Shown one piece after another: positions 27,450-36,540 of a DNA stretch of 64,000 bases; the first letter of the stretch is position 1; every line of letters starts with the position of its first letter. The notes below the pieces were generated by a model that was given only the letters and a program-made list of their open reading frames with translations, was not told the origin of the DNA and made no database searches. Both the position numbers and the translations under genes were made by a program. The DNA lies in contig NZ_RWGU01000037.1 in the NCBI RefSeq assembly GCF_003944755.1, forward strand, positions 1-64,000, written 5' to 3'. This DNA comes from Rhodovulum robiginosum. Lineage in GTDB: Bacteria; Pseudomonadota; Alphaproteobacteria; Rhodobacterales; Rhodobacteraceae.

Positions 27450-28022
27450 ATGCGGATGATTTGGGCTGCGGTTGCTGTGGTTCTTTGGGCGGTGGCCGCA
27501 CCGGCCGAGCCGGTGGACGGCGAAACGGCGCGGGCGCTGGTCGTCGACGCGAGGGCGGCCGAGGCGGTGATCTTGCCGCAGCCGTTTTTGGGCGAGCAGG
27601 ACAGCAAGACGCTGGCCGTCGTCGCCGAGCAGCAGAAATATTACGGCGCCATCGCCGTGGCCCCGTCCGAGGGGCTGCTTTCGACGGCCACCGTGGCGGC
27701 CGCCAATTACCACGATGTCGCTACCGCCCGGGCGGTGGCGCTGAAAGGCTGCGACGCCCGGCGCCAGGGCGGGCGGGCATGCGTGATCGTGGCAGAGATT
27801 CGCCCGCGCGGCTGGCAGGCGCGGCCGTTGCAGCTGAACGCCGATGCCAGCGCCGCCCTGCACAAGCAATACCGCCGCGGCCGCGGGCCCAAGGCGCTGG
27901 CGATCTCGCCCGGCACGGGCCAGTGGCACCTCGAAAAGGGCGAGGGCGCCAGCGCGGCGGCCCTGGACGGCTGTGCGGCCAAGGCCCGGACCGACGATTG
28001 CCGGATCGTCGTGGCGGATTGA
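27450..28022 (+). CDS. Secreted protein of unknown function upstream of hemA
   Basis: 190 residues with a signal peptide (MRMIWAAVAVVLWAVAAPAEP). The mature part has a SPSEGLLSTATVAAANYHDVATARAVALKGCDARRQG-like layout (here APSEGLLSTATVAAANY and ALKGCDARRQGGRACVIVAE) and a second Cys pair near the end (LDGCAAKARTDDCRIVV). This resembles a DUF4189-like alpha/beta repeat with disulphides. The ATG at 27450 follows AAGGAGG. Similar proteins beside hemA may carry ALA-synthase-like labels in databases through neighbourhood alone; this one has no PLP-enzyme features. The true role is unknown. Confidence 0.75.
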   Translation: MRMIWAAVAVVLWAVAAPAEPVDGETARALVVDARAAEAVILPQPFLGEQDSKTLAVVAEQQKYYGAIAVAPSEGLLSTATVAAANYHDVATARAVALKGCDARRQGGRACVIVAEIRPRGWQARPLQLNADASAALHKQYRRGRGPKALAISPGTGQWHLEKGEGASAAALDGCAAKARTDDCRIVVAD

Positions 28023-28058
28023 GCTGCGGCGGACTTACGCGGCCCTGCGCGCGAAAAC

Positions 28059-28072
28059 TTGACCGAAATCAA
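28059..28072. promoter_or_regulatory. FNR/FnrL-type binding box upstream of hemA
   Basis: TTGAC-CGAA-ATCAA is a full match to the symmetrical FNR consensus TTGAY-N4-RTCAA. In Rhodobacter, hemA is a known FnrL target induced when oxygen falls. The site lies 368 bases upstream of the hemA start, with a plausible -10 at class II spacing. Confidence 0.75.
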
Positions 28073-28240
28073 GGTTGCCGTCCGTCGGGCACGATTAGGT
28101 GGAGGCCAGACGGCGTCCGCGCTTGGCGCCACTTTCGGGGAATTGCAGCGTCGTTGGGTCACGTTGGCGGCACCTTGCGGTCATGCTAGGGGGCTAAACG
28201 ACGCCCGGATTGCGGGGTGTCAGAGCAGGGGCATTTTTTG

Positions 28241-28253
28241 CGCGACAGGACGC
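28241..28253. promoter_or_regulatory. Candidate RegA/PrrA box upstream of hemA
   Basis: CGCGAC-AG-GACGC has both half-sites of the degenerate RegA/PrrA pattern (YGCGRC, variable spacer, GNCGC). It lies 187 bases before hemA and could serve a second promoter. The consensus is loose, so chance occurrence in GC-rich DNA is possible. Confidence 0.35.
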
Positions 28254-28439
28254 ATTAACATCTCTAGTTTTTCGAATACGAAGAACGGACGGGAAAGAAA
28301 CGGGCGGTGCGCCGGTCCCCTGGGCGGGGCGACAGCCGCCATCCGATTTGGGAGGACCCGGCGCCGGGCGACCCGAGAAACGGGCACCGCGCCACGGGGC
28401 ACAAAGGCCGAGACGGCCGGAGAACGAAGGAGAGACCCG

Positions 28440-29663
28440 GTGGACTATACCGCAGCACTGGACAAAGCCATCGACCAGCTTCACGAGGAAGGCCGCTACC
28501 GCACCTTCATCGACATCGCACGGCGCAAAGGCCAGTTTCCCGCCGCGAAATGGCGCCGGCCCGATGGCCAGGAGCAGGATATCACCGTCTGGTGCGGCAA
28601 CGATTATCTGGGCATGGGCCAGCATCCGGTGGTGCTGGCGGCGATGGAAGACGCGCTGAGCTCGGCCGGCGCCGGGTCGGGCGGCACGCGCAACATCTCG
28701 GGCACCACCCTCTACCACAAGGCGCTTGAGGCCGAGATCGCCGATTTGCACCGCAAGGAGGCCGCGCTGATCTTCACCTCGGCCTACAACGCCAACGACG
28801 CCACACTCTCCACGCTTCCGGTCCTCTTCCCCGACCTCGTCATCGTCTCGGACGAGCTGAACCATGCCTCGATGATCCAGGGCATCCGCCGCGGGCGCTG
28901 CGAAAAGCACATCTTCCGCCACAACGACGTGGCGCATCTGCGCGAGATCCTCGAGAAGATCGAGAAGGGCCGGCCGATCCTGATCGCCTTCGAATCGGTT
29001 TACTCGATGGATGGCGATTTCGGCCCCATCGAAGAGATCTGCGACCTCGCCGACGAGTTCGGCGCGCTGACCTATATCGACGAGGTCCACGCGGTGGGCA
29101 TGTACGGCCCGCGCGGCGCCGGCGTGGCCGAGCGCGATAACCTGATGCATCGCATCGACATCATCAACGGCACGCTGGCCAAGGCCTATGGCGTGTTCGG
29201 CGGCTATATCGCCGCGTCTGCGAAAATGTGCGATGCGGTGCGGTCTTATGCGCCGGGCTTCATCTTCACCACCTCGTTGCCGCCGGCGGTGGCCGCAGGT
29301 GCCGCGGCCTCGGTCCGCCACCTCAAGACCGACACCGCGCTGCGCGAAACCCATCAGGATCGCGCGCGGGTGATGAAGGCGCGGTTCAAGGGGCTGGGCA
29401 TGCCCTGCATCGACCACGGCAGCCACATCGTGCCGGTGATTGTCGGCGACCCGGTCCACACCAAGCGGATTTCGGACATGCTGCTCGAGGGGTATGGCAT
29501 CTACGTGCAGCCGATCAACTTCCCGACGGTGCCGCGCGGCACGGAGCGTCTGCGCTTTACGCCCTCGCCGGTGCATACGCCCGACGACATGGACAGGCTG
29601 ATCCGCGCGATGGACGAGCTTTGGGCCCAGTGTGCGCTGAATCGTGCCGAACTGACCGCCTGA
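28440..29663 (+). CDS. hemA: 5-aminolevulinate synthase (C4/Shemin pathway)
   Basis: PLP enzyme that condenses glycine with succinyl-CoA to 5-aminolevulinate, committing carbon to haem, cobalamin and, where present, bacteriochlorophyll. The 407 residues match Rhodobacter HemA length. Visible landmarks: [25 protein letters not shown], the conserved [28 protein letters not shown], and the PLP lysine Lys248 in [13 protein letters not shown]. The start is a GTG (protein [11 protein letters not shown]) with GGAG at good spacing; an open upstream extension is leader sequence. Regulation by oxygen is suggested by the FNR and RegA-like sites upstream. Confidence 0.96.
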   Translation: MDYTAALDKAIDQLHEEGRYRTFIDIARRKGQFPAAKWRRPDGQEQDITVWCGNDYLGMGQHPVVLAAMEDALSSAGAGSGGTRNISGTTLYHKALEAEIADLHRKEAALIFTSAYNANDATLSTLPVLFPDLVIVSDELNHASMIQGIRRGRCEKHIFRHNDVAHLREILEKIEKGRPILIAFESVYSMDGDFGPIEEICDLADEFGALTYIDEVHAVGMYGPRGAGVAERDNLMHRIDIINGTLAKAYGVFGGYIAASAKMCDAVRSYAPGFIFTTSLPPAVAAGAAASVRHLKTDTALRETHQDRARVMKARFKGLGMPCIDHGSHIVPVIVGDPVHTKRISDMLLEGYGIYVQPINFPTVPRGTERLRFTPSPVHTPDDMDRLIRAMDELWAQCALNRAELTA

Positions 29664-29681
29664 CGCTCTTCTTAAGGTGCA

Positions 29682-29711
29682 TTGACGGCGCCCCTGTGCT
29701 ACAAACCTAAT
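29682..29711 (+). promoter_or_regulatory. Possible sigma-70 promoter for rodZ-ispG
   Basis: TTGACG (29682-29687), 18 bases, then CCTAAT (29706-29711). The -35 is a good match, the -10 only partial. It lies 65 bases before rodZ, after the hemA stop. Confidence 0.35.
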
Positions 29712-29775
29712 AGCTTGGCGAATCCAGAATTCGCCGAGCAATCGGGGAAAAAACGTAGCGGGCACGGGGCAGGGT

Positions 29776-31059
29776 ATGATCGGGCGCAAGCAGCCGCCGG
29801 TCGCGGTTGACGACAACCTCCCGAAAGGGTTCGACGATTTCGAGTTGCGTCTCGGTGACATGATGCGCGGCGAGCGCGCGACTCTGGGCAAATCTCTCCT
29901 CGACGTTCAACGCGAACTCAAGATCAAGGCGACCTACATCGCCGCGATCGAGAATGCCGACCCCACGGCCTTTGAAACTCCGGGGTTCATCGCAGGTTAC
30001 GTGCGCTCTTACGCCCGCTATCTGGGGCTCGACCCCGAGTGGGCCTATGCGCGGTTCTGCGACGAAAGCAACTTCTCCACCGTCCACGGCATGGCCGCGT
30101 CGGCCTCGGCGGCCAAGGTCGCGCCTGAAAAGACGCGCGGCACCCGGTCCGAGGCGCGTGACCCGCTGGCCGATCCCAACGCGCTGTTCGTTCCTCGGGG
30201 CGAGGCCATGTTTTCCCGAATCGAACCCGGCGCGATCGGCTCGGTTCTGGTGCTGCTGGCGCTGATCGGCGGTCTCGGCTACGGCGGATGGTCGGTGCTG
30301 CAAGAGGTGCAGCGGGTGCAACTCGCCCCGGTCGAGCAATCTCCGGGCGTGCTGGCCGAGATCGACCCGCTTGCCGCGGCCATGCCCGGCGCAACCCAGA
30401 CCGCCATGTCCGAAGACGCGCCCGAACGGCCCAGCCCCGAGGCGTTCGACCGGCTTTACCGCCCCGAGGCGCTGGAGGTGCCGGTGCTGGTTGCCCGCGA
30501 CGGCCCCATCGCCACGCTTGCCCCCGACACCGTGGGCACGCTGGCCGACGACCCTGTCGAGCGTCCGCTGACCGTGGCGCGCGGCGTGACCGCGCCGCCC
30601 GCGATCGCGGGCCTGCCCGCGGGGCCGGCGGCGATGGGCAACGGGCAGGCCATGCCCGAGGCGGCACCGGTGAAGGTGGTCGAGGACAGCGCGCCGGAAC
30701 TGGCGATCTTCGCCACACGCCCCGCCTGGGTGCGGGTGCGCGCCGCCGATGGCACGGTACTGTTCGAAAAAATCCTCGACGCGGGCGAGCGTTACGTCCT
30801 GCCCCCGACCGAAGAGCCGCCGACGCTGCGCGCCGGCAATTCCGGCGCCGTCTATTTCGCCGTTAACGGCAAGACCTACGGCCCCGCCGCCCCCGGCGCG
30901 CAAGTGGCCAAGAACATCGCGTTGTCGCCCGAGGAGCTGACCGGGCGTTTTGCTTTGGCCGATCTCGGGGCCGACCCCGATCTGGCCGATGCCATCGCGG
31001 TCGCGGTGGCCGATGCGGTGTCGCAGGCCGCGGCGTCCCCGGACGCAGAGTCGCAATAG
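29776..31059 (+). CDS. rodZ: RodZ-like cytoskeletal regulator (HTH + TM + DUF4115)
   Basis: 427 residues with the three-part RodZ plan. A cytoplasmic helix-turn-helix domain covers about 25-95 (LGDMMRGERATLGKSLLDVQ, IKATYIAAIENADP, FIAGYVRSYARYLGLDP). A single membrane helix lies at about 152-172 (IGSVLVLLALIGGLGYGGW). A Pro/Ala-rich linker leads to a periplasmic DUF4115-type domain (WVRVRAADGTVLFEKILDAGERYVLP). In rods RodZ links MreB to the elongation machinery. ispG follows after 85 bases, the same neighbour pair as E. coli rodZ-ispG. The name is by domain order plus synteny; mre genes are not in the window. Confidence 0.85.
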   Translation: MIGRKQPPVAVDDNLPKGFDDFELRLGDMMRGERATLGKSLLDVQRELKIKATYIAAIENADPTAFETPGFIAGYVRSYARYLGLDPEWAYARFCDESNFSTVHGMAASASAAKVAPEKTRGTRSEARDPLADPNALFVPRGEAMFSRIEPGAIGSVLVLLALIGGLGYGGWSVLQEVQRVQLAPVEQSPGVLAEIDPLAAAMPGATQTAMSEDAPERPSPEAFDRLYRPEALEVPVLVARDGPIATLAPDTVGTLADDPVERPLTVARGVTAPPAIAGLPAGPAAMGNGQAMPEAAPVKVVEDSAPELAIFATRPAWVRVRAADGTVLFEKILDAGERYVLPPTEEPPTLRAGNSGAVYFAVNGKTYGPAAPGAQVAKNIALSPEELTGRFALADLGADPDLADAIAVAVADAVSQAAASPDAESQ

Positions 31060-31144
31060 CGCGAGCGCGACCCTGCGCGCGTTGCGTGGCAAGACGTAAT
31101 CCTTTATCAGGGGTGGTGAATTTCCCACGCAGACAGGGTGTCCC

Positions 31145-32281
31145 ATGTCGCTGAACGCCGTGCGCCCGTGGCGCAGCATCCATCGCCGAAAATCCCGTCA
31201 GATCCATGTCGGCCCGGTGGCCGTGGGGGGCGATGCGCCGATCTCGGTGCAGACCATGACCAACACGGTAACGACCGATATCAAGGGCACCATCGCCCAG
31301 GTCCAGGCCGCCGCCGAGGCCGGCGCCGATATCGTGCGCATCTCGGTGCCCGACCGGGAGTCGTCGGCCGCGCTGAAAGAGATCGTGGCTGAAAGCCCGG
31401 TGCCGATCGTCGCCGACATCCATTTCCACTACAAGCGCGGCATCGAGGCCGCCGAGGCGGGCGCGGCCTGCCTGCGGATCAACCCCGGCAATATCGGCGA
31501 CGCGGCCCGCGTCAAAGAGGTGATCAAGGCGGCCCGCGACCACGGCTGTTCGATGCGGATCGGGGTGAATGCCGGCAGCCTGGAAAAGCACCTGCTGGAA
31601 CGATACGGCGAGCCCTGCCCGGAGGCGATGGTCGACTCGGCGCTTGAGCACATCAAGATCCTGCAGGACAACGACTTTCACGAGTTCAAGATCAGCGTGA
31701 AGGCCTCTGACGTGTTCCTCGCCGCGGCCGCCTACCAGGGCATCGCCGAGGCCACCGACGCGCCGATCCATCTGGGCATCACCGAGGCGGGCGGGCTGAC
31801 GACGGGCACGATCAAGTCGGCCATCGGGCTGGGCAACCTGCTGTGGATGGGCATCGGCGACACGATCCGGGTGTCGCTCTCGGCCGACCCGGTGGAAGAG
31901 GTGAAGGTCGGTTACGAGATCCTGAAATCGCTGGGGCTGCGGCACCGGGGCGTCAACATCATCTCGTGCCCCTCCTGCGCGCGGCAGGGGTTCGACGTGA
32001 TCAAGACCGTCGAGACGCTGGAAAAGCGGCTGGAGCATATCAAGACGCCGATGAGCCTGTCGATCATCGGATGCGTGGTCAACGGCCCCGGCGAGGCGCT
32101 GATGACCGATGTCGGGTTTACCGGCGGCGGCGCGGGCCACGGCATGGTCTATCTGGCCGGCAAGCAGGATCACCGCATCTCGAACGAGGAGATGGTCGAG
32201 CACATCGTCGGCGAGGTCGAAAAGAAGGCGGCCGAGATCGAGGCGGCTCAGGCCGCGTCCGAGGCCGAAGCGGCCGAGTGA
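31145..32281 (+). CDS. ispG: 4-hydroxy-3-methylbut-2-enyl diphosphate synthase (flavodoxin)
   Basis: [4Fe-4S] enzyme of the MEP isoprenoid pathway that converts MEcPP to HMBPP. The 378 residues show the TIM-barrel part ([44 protein letters not shown]) and the cluster-binding C-terminal part with Cys ligands in [14 protein letters not shown] and [13 protein letters not shown], followed by the conserved Glu. The N-terminus ([19 protein letters not shown]) fits the family. Isoprenoid precursors feed undecaprenyl phosphate, quinones and possibly carotenoids, giving a loose cell-envelope link with rodZ. Confidence 0.96.
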   Translation: MSLNAVRPWRSIHRRKSRQIHVGPVAVGGDAPISVQTMTNTVTTDIKGTIAQVQAAAEAGADIVRISVPDRESSAALKEIVAESPVPIVADIHFHYKRGIEAAEAGAACLRINPGNIGDAARVKEVIKAARDHGCSMRIGVNAGSLEKHLLERYGEPCPEAMVDSALEHIKILQDNDFHEFKISVKASDVFLAAAAYQGIAEATDAPIHLGITEAGGLTTGTIKSAIGLGNLLWMGIGDTIRVSLSADPVEEVKVGYEILKSLGLRHRGVNIISCPSCARQGFDVIKTVETLEKRLEHIKTPMSLSIIGCVVNGPGEALMTDVGFTGGGAGHGMVYLAGKQDHRISNEEMVEHIVGEVEKKAAEIEAAQAASEAEAAE

Positions 32282-32360
32282 GGCGGCGGGCAAGTTCCGT
32301 CAGGGATATCTTGCCACTGGTTGAGCTGAAAATTCCTGGGGCGCGGACAGGCCCGGGCGC

Positions 32361-33110
32361 CTACTGCGCCCGCACCTCTTCCACGATTTGCTGCATCGCC
32401 TGTAGCGGCGCGTAGCCGCGTACCATCTGTTCGCCGAGCACGAAGGTCGGCGTTCCGTTGATCTGCAGCCGCTGGGCCAGTGCCCGGTTCTCGTCGATCA
32501 CCCGGTTCACCTCCGGCGCCTCCATCTGCGCCAGGATCGCGTCGGCGTCGAGGTCGAAGGAGTCCGCCAGCCGGCGCAGGTTCTGCGCGTCGAGGTTGCC
32601 GCGGAAGGTGATCAGCGCGTCATGCACCTGCTTATACGCATCGGGCCCCGCCTGCTGCAGCGTGGCGATGGCGAAGCGCGACGAAATCACCGACTGTTCG
32701 CCCAGAATCGGGAATTCCTTGACGACAAACCGGATATTGCCGTCTGTTTCGATCAGCGCGGCGACCTCGTCATGGGCCTTGCGGCAATAGGTGCAGCGGT
32801 AGTCGATGAATTCGACCAGCGTGATGTCGCCCTCGGGATTGCCGCCCACCCACGAATAGCCGTCTTGGTAGATGTCTTCGGCATTGGTGGTGACCAGCGC
32901 GGCGTCATTGTCCACCTGGGCCTGCGCGTTGCGGGCCTCAAGCACCTGGATCGCCTCCATCAGCACTTCGGGGTTGTCCAGCAGATAGGACCGCACCTCG
33001 TCGCGGAAGGCGTCGCGCTCGGCATCGGTCATGGCGGTCAGGTCGAGCGCGGCGGCGGGTTGCGCGAGGCCGAACGCGACGAGCGCGGCTGCGAGGGTCG
33101 TGCGGGTCAT
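32361..33110 (-). CDS. DsbA-family thiol:disulphide oxidoreductase, periplasmic
   Basis: 249 residues with signal peptide (MTRTTLAAALVAFGLAQPAAA) and a DsbA/Com1-like thioredoxin fold. The redox motif is CTYC in EFIDYRCTYCRKAHDE, and the cis-Pro segment is NGTPTFVLGEQMVRGY. An N-terminal helical region precedes the fold (DAFRDEVRSYLLDNPEVLMEAI), as in ScsC/Com1 relatives that can oligomerise. The ATG at 33110 has a GGAGA ribosome-binding site. A divergent paralogue lies immediately upstream on the same strand. Confidence 0.92.
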   Translation of the reverse strand: MTRTTLAAALVAFGLAQPAAALDLTAMTDAERDAFRDEVRSYLLDNPEVLMEAIQVLEARNAQAQVDNDAALVTTNAEDIYQDGYSWVGGNPEGDITLVEFIDYRCTYCRKAHDEVAALIETDGNIRFVVKEFPILGEQSVISSRFAIATLQQAGPDAYKQVHDALITFRGNLDAQNLRRLADSFDLDADAILAQMEAPEVNRVIDENRALAQRLQINGTPTFVLGEQMVRGYAPLQAMQQIVEEVRAQ

Positions 33111-33196
33111 CGGCGTCTTCTCCGTCTGGTTGGGCGGTTTCGTCCGTTCCACCATATCCGCGCCGCCGGGCCAAGCGCGAAAGCGGCACCTGCCGA

Positions 33197-33937
33197 TCAT
33201 CTTTTCGCGCGCATGGCGGCGATGATCCGCGACAGCGCCACCGGCGGGACATCTCCGCGGACCATGGTGCGCGGCAATACGTAGGCCGGGGGCGGCCCGA
33301 GATCCAGCCGGTCGGCCAGCGCGCGGGTGCGGGCGATCTTGGCGCGGGTCTCGGGCGCGTCCATGCGGGCGCCGAGCGCGGAGGGGTCGAGGCCAAGGCG
33401 TTCGGCGATGCCGGCCAGATGCGCCGCATCGTGGGCGGGCGCGTCGAACAGCGCCGCCTGGGCGCGGCGATAGGCGTCGGGCCCGGCAAGCGACAGCACC
33501 GCCTGGGCGAACCGCGCGGCCGCATCGTCGCCTTCGGGTCCGATATCCTTGACGATCACCTTCAATCCAGGGTCCTCCGCCGTCAGCGCGTCGAGCCCCG
33601 ACATCGCGGCGGCGCAGGTCGTGCAGCCGTAGCCGACGAAGGCTGTCAGCGGCATGTCGCCCTCTGCGTTGCCGCCGGTCCAGTCGCCCTTTGCGTCGAA
33701 AAGCGCCTCGGCGTTACTTTCCAGCAGGGCGAGGTCGTCGGTGACCTTTTCTTCGTAGCGCCGGCGTTCGCCCGCGCCGGCGCTCAACGCTTCTTCGATC
33801 ACCTCCGGGTGGTCCAGCAGATAGGCGCGCAGTTCGGCCCGGAAGGCCGCGCGCTCGGGCCCGGTCAGCGCGGTCAGATCGACCGCGCCCGCCGGGGCGC
33901 CGGCCAGGGCCAGGCTCAGCGCAAGGGCACGCCTCAT
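33197..33937 (-). CDS. Second, divergent DsbA-like protein
   Basis: 246 residues, clearly related to the neighbour at 32361-33110 (same leader plan, FRAELRAYLLDHPEVIEEAL, and the LPRTMVRGDVPPVAL end) but less conserved. A short signal peptide (MRRALALSLALAGAPAGA) is present. The motif is CTTC in FVGYGCTTCAAAMS, and the cis-Pro region reads GPPPAYVLPRTMVRG. The changed active-site surroundings (missing aromatic and charged residues) suggest altered redox potential or partner. It overlaps the M48 peptidase gene by 4 bases, so the two are translationally coupled. Confidence 0.87.
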   Translation of the reverse strand: MRRALALSLALAGAPAGAVDLTALTGPERAAFRAELRAYLLDHPEVIEEALSAGAGERRRYEEKVTDDLALLESNAEALFDAKGDWTGGNAEGDMPLTAFVGYGCTTCAAAMSGLDALTAEDPGLKVIVKDIGPEGDDAAARFAQAVLSLAGPDAYRRAQAALFDAPAHDAAHLAGIAERLGLDPSALGARMDAPETRAKIARTRALADRLDLGPPPAYVLPRTMVRGDVPPVALSRIIAAMRAKR

Positions 33938-35274
33938 CTGCGCTTCTTTGCCGTCTCGGCGGCGTTCAGGATGTCCTGGGCGCGCATCCAGCCCGGGCTG
34001 CCGCGGGGCAACAGCCCCTCGGCGCGCTTGGCATGGACCGCGGCATCCTTCAGCCGCCCGCCCAGCGCGTAGCGTTCGGCGGTGGCGACCGAGGCCATGC
34101 CTTTCTGCCCGGCGCGGGCATAGGCCACCGCCAGGTCGCGCAGCATGCGCGGGTCGTTGGGGTCGCGGGCGCGGGCCTTTTCCAGCGCGGCGAGCGCGCG
34201 TGAATTGCCCTGCGCGGTGTCCAGCGCCAGCAGCGCCCGCCCATAGCCCGCAATGATCAGCCCTTCGCGGGGGGCCAGTTCGACCGCGCGGCCATAGGCG
34301 TTGACGGCGGCGCCGGGGCGGCGGGATTCCAGCAGGATCTGGCCCTTCAACTCGTGCACGAACGGGTCGCTCGGGCGTTTTGCCACCAGCGCGTCCATTT
34401 CCGCCATCGCCTGCTGCGGCCGGGGCATCCGGTGATAGGCGATGGCACGGCGCATCAGCGCGATGTCGGACGTGTCGCCCTTGGCCGTCTTGCGCAGCGT
34501 GTAGGACGGGTTGCGCAGAAACGCCTCGAGCTTGCCGCGGGCGCGGGCGAACCAGTAATCGGCCTTGGGGTTGTCCTCGGCGCGGTCGCCATAGGCCGCG
34601 GCAAAGCCCTTGAGCGCGCGGATGCGGTCGCGCGACAGCGGGTGGGTGCGCACGTAGGGGTCCTGCCGGCCGGCGCTCAGCGCCTCTTGCCCGCGAAACA
34701 GCTCCAGCACGTCGACCATCGCCTGCGGGTCCACCCCGGCACCGGCCATGTAGCGCAGGCCGGCCTGGTCGGCCGAGCCCTCTTCGGCGCGGGTATGGGA
34801 CAGAAACGCCCGCTGCGCGGCCGAGGCCGACCCCACGGCGAGCCCGGTGCCCGCCTTTGCATTGCCGGTCATCGCCACGGCGAGCGACATCAGCATTCCC
34901 ATCGCCGCGGTGGAATTGGCACTGCGCAGATTGGCCAGCCGCCGGGTGATGTGACCATTGGCGATATGGGCGATCTCATGCGCGATCACCGCCTGCAATT
35001 CCTCGGCCCGGTCGAGCTTGAGCACCAGCCCCGAATGGATGAAGATCGTCCGCCCGTCCAGCACGAAGGCGTTCATCGAGCTGTCGTTCAGCAGCATCAC
35101 CCGGACCGCGGCGGGGCTGAGGCCCGCGGCGCTGATCATCGGGCGGGCGAGTTCGCGCAAGGCGTATTCGATCTCGGCATCGCGGATCAGCGTCTGGGCG
35201 CGTGCCAAAGGGGCAAGGACCAGCGCCAGGACCAGCGCCAGCAGCATCGTTCTCGGGCGCAGGATCGCCGCCAT
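33934..35274 (-). CDS. M48 metalloprotease with TPR repeats (BepA/YfgC-like)
   Basis: 446 residues after the chosen ATG: signal peptide (LLALVLALVLAPLARA), zinc-protease domain with HEIAH in VIAHEIAHIANGH and a downstream Glu in SHTRAEEGSADQAG, then a C-terminal half of helical TPR-like repeats (from about residue 270). BepA-type proteins monitor outer-membrane protein assembly, including LptD, in the periplasm. The disulphide-related genes that follow in the same operon fit, because LptD maturation depends on disulphides. Upstream in-frame residues lack signal-peptide character and are excluded. Confidence 0.9.
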   Translation of the reverse strand: MAAILRPRTMLLALVLALVLAPLARAQTLIRDAEIEYALRELARPMISAAGLSPAAVRVMLLNDSSMNAFVLDGRTIFIHSGLVLKLDRAEELQAVIAHEIAHIANGHITRRLANLRSANSTAAMGMLMSLAVAMTGNAKAGTGLAVGSASAAQRAFLSHTRAEEGSADQAGLRYMAGAGVDPQAMVDVLELFRGQEALSAGRQDPYVRTHPLSRDRIRALKGFAAAYGDRAEDNPKADYWFARARGKLEAFLRNPSYTLRKTAKGDTSDIALMRRAIAYHRMPRPQQAMAEMDALVAKRPSDPFVHELKGQILLESRRPGAAVNAYGRAVELAPREGLIIAGYGRALLALDTAQGNSRALAALEKARARDPNDPRMLRDLAVAYARAGQKGMASVATAERYALGGRLKDAAVHAKRAEGLLPRGSPGWMRAQDILNAAETAKKRR

Positions 35275-35336
35275 TGACCTTTGCCCCCCGGGCTGGAAAA
35301 ACCGCATCACTCGGGCAGCACCGTAGAGAGGGCAGG

Positions 35337-36482
35337 ATGCGGGTTTCAAGGCGGGGCGAGGTCGATCCCTTCATTGTGATGGACGTGATGGAGGCCGCGC
35401 GCCGGGCCGAGGCAGCGGGCCGCGACATCGTGCACATGGAGGTCGGCCAGCCCGGCACCCCCGCGCCCGCAGGGGCCCGCGCGGCACTGGCCGCGGCGAT
35501 GGAGCGCGAGGCGCTGGGCTACACCGTGGGCCTGGGCCTGCCGGCGCTGCGCGCGCGCATCGCCCGGCTTTACGGCGACTGGTACGATGTCGATCTGAAC
35601 CCCGAGCGGGTGATCGTCACGCCGGGCTCTTCGGGCGCGTTCATCCTGGCCTTCACCTCGCTTTTCGACACCGGCGCGCGGGTGGGCATCGGCGCGCCCG
35701 GCTACCCGTCCTACCGCCAGATCCTCTCGGCGCTCGACCTGACGCCGGTGATGCTGGAATGTGCGCCCGAAAACCGGCTGCAACCGGTGCCGGGCGACCT
35801 GCCGGGCGATCTGGACGGGTTGATGGTGGCCTCTCCGGCCAACCCCTCGGGCACGATGCTGGACAAGCCCGCGCTCGCCGCGCTGATCGAGGCCTGCGCG
35901 GGGCAGGGCGCGGCCTTCATTTCCGACGAAATCTACCACGGCATCGAGTACGACAAGAAGGCCGTGACCGCGCTGGAGATCAGCGACGAGACCTATGTCA
36001 TCAACTCGTTCTCCAAGTATTTCTCGATGACCGGCTGGCGCGTCGGCTGGATGGTCGTCCCCGAGGATCACGTCCGCCGGATCGAGCGGCTGGCGCAGAA
36101 CCTTTTCATCTGCGCCTCGCACGCGGCGCAGGTGGTGGCGCTGGCCGCGATGGACTGCACCGACGAATTAGAGGCCAACATGGCCGTCTACCGCGAAAAC
36201 CGCCGGCTGATGCTGGACGGTCTGCCAAAGGCCGGTTTCACGAAGATCGCGCCGCCGGACGGGGCGTTTTACGTCTATGCCGACGTGTCGGATCTGACCG
36301 AAGACAGCCGCGCCTTCGCCGCCGAGATCCTGCAGGAGGCCGGCGTGGCCGTGACTCCGGGGCTCGATTTCGATCCGGGGCGCGGGGCCGGCACATTGCG
36401 GTTTTCCTACGCCCAGTCGAGCGAGGCGATCGCCGAGGGGCTGGCGCGGCTGGAACGGTTCATGACGGCGCGGCGGGGCTGA
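35337..36482 (+). CDS. Class I/II pyridoxal-phosphate aminotransferase
   Basis: 381 residues of the fold-type I aspartate aminotransferase family. Key segments: VEVGQP-like start (HMEVGQPGTPAPAG), VTPGSSGAFILAF, SPANPSGTMLD with the PLP-binding Asn, FISDEIYHGIEY with the conserved Asp/Tyr, Lys227 in SFSKYFSMTGWRVGW, and the substrate-carboxylate Arg in LRFSYAQS. The amino-acid substrate is not predictable; valine-pyruvate or aspartate-type activity are options. The ATG at 35337 follows GGCAGG. It is divergent from the M48 gene with 62 bases between. Confidence 0.88.
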   Translation: MRVSRRGEVDPFIVMDVMEAARRAEAAGRDIVHMEVGQPGTPAPAGARAALAAAMEREALGYTVGLGLPALRARIARLYGDWYDVDLNPERVIVTPGSSGAFILAFTSLFDTGARVGIGAPGYPSYRQILSALDLTPVMLECAPENRLQPVPGDLPGDLDGLMVASPANPSGTMLDKPALAALIEACAGQGAAFISDEIYHGIEYDKKAVTALEISDETYVINSFSKYFSMTGWRVGWMVVPEDHVRRIERLAQNLFICASHAAQVVALAAMDCTDELEANMAVYRENRRLMLDGLPKAGFTKIAPPDGAFYVYADVSDLTEDSRAFAAEILQEAGVAVTPGLDFDPGRGAGTLRFSYAQSSEAIAEGLARLERFMTARRG

Positions 36483-36540
36483 GGCGTTTCGCGTGGCGCG
36501 CGCCGGCGCTATCATGGCACCAGGTCGGGACAACGGGGCA

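Larger units (their letters stand above)
28023..28439 (+). other. hemA upstream regulatory region (no gene)
   Basis: These 417 bases hold no credible ORF of their own. They contain an FNR-type box (28059-28072), a possible -10 (TTAGGT at 28095-28100) about 31 bases downstream of the box centre as in class II FNR promoters, a RegA/PrrA-like box (28241-28253), a T-run with A/T-rich DNA (28232-28285), and a GGAG ribosome-binding site just before the GTG start. A transcript from the FNR promoter would have a leader of roughly 330 bases. Confidence 0.6.
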
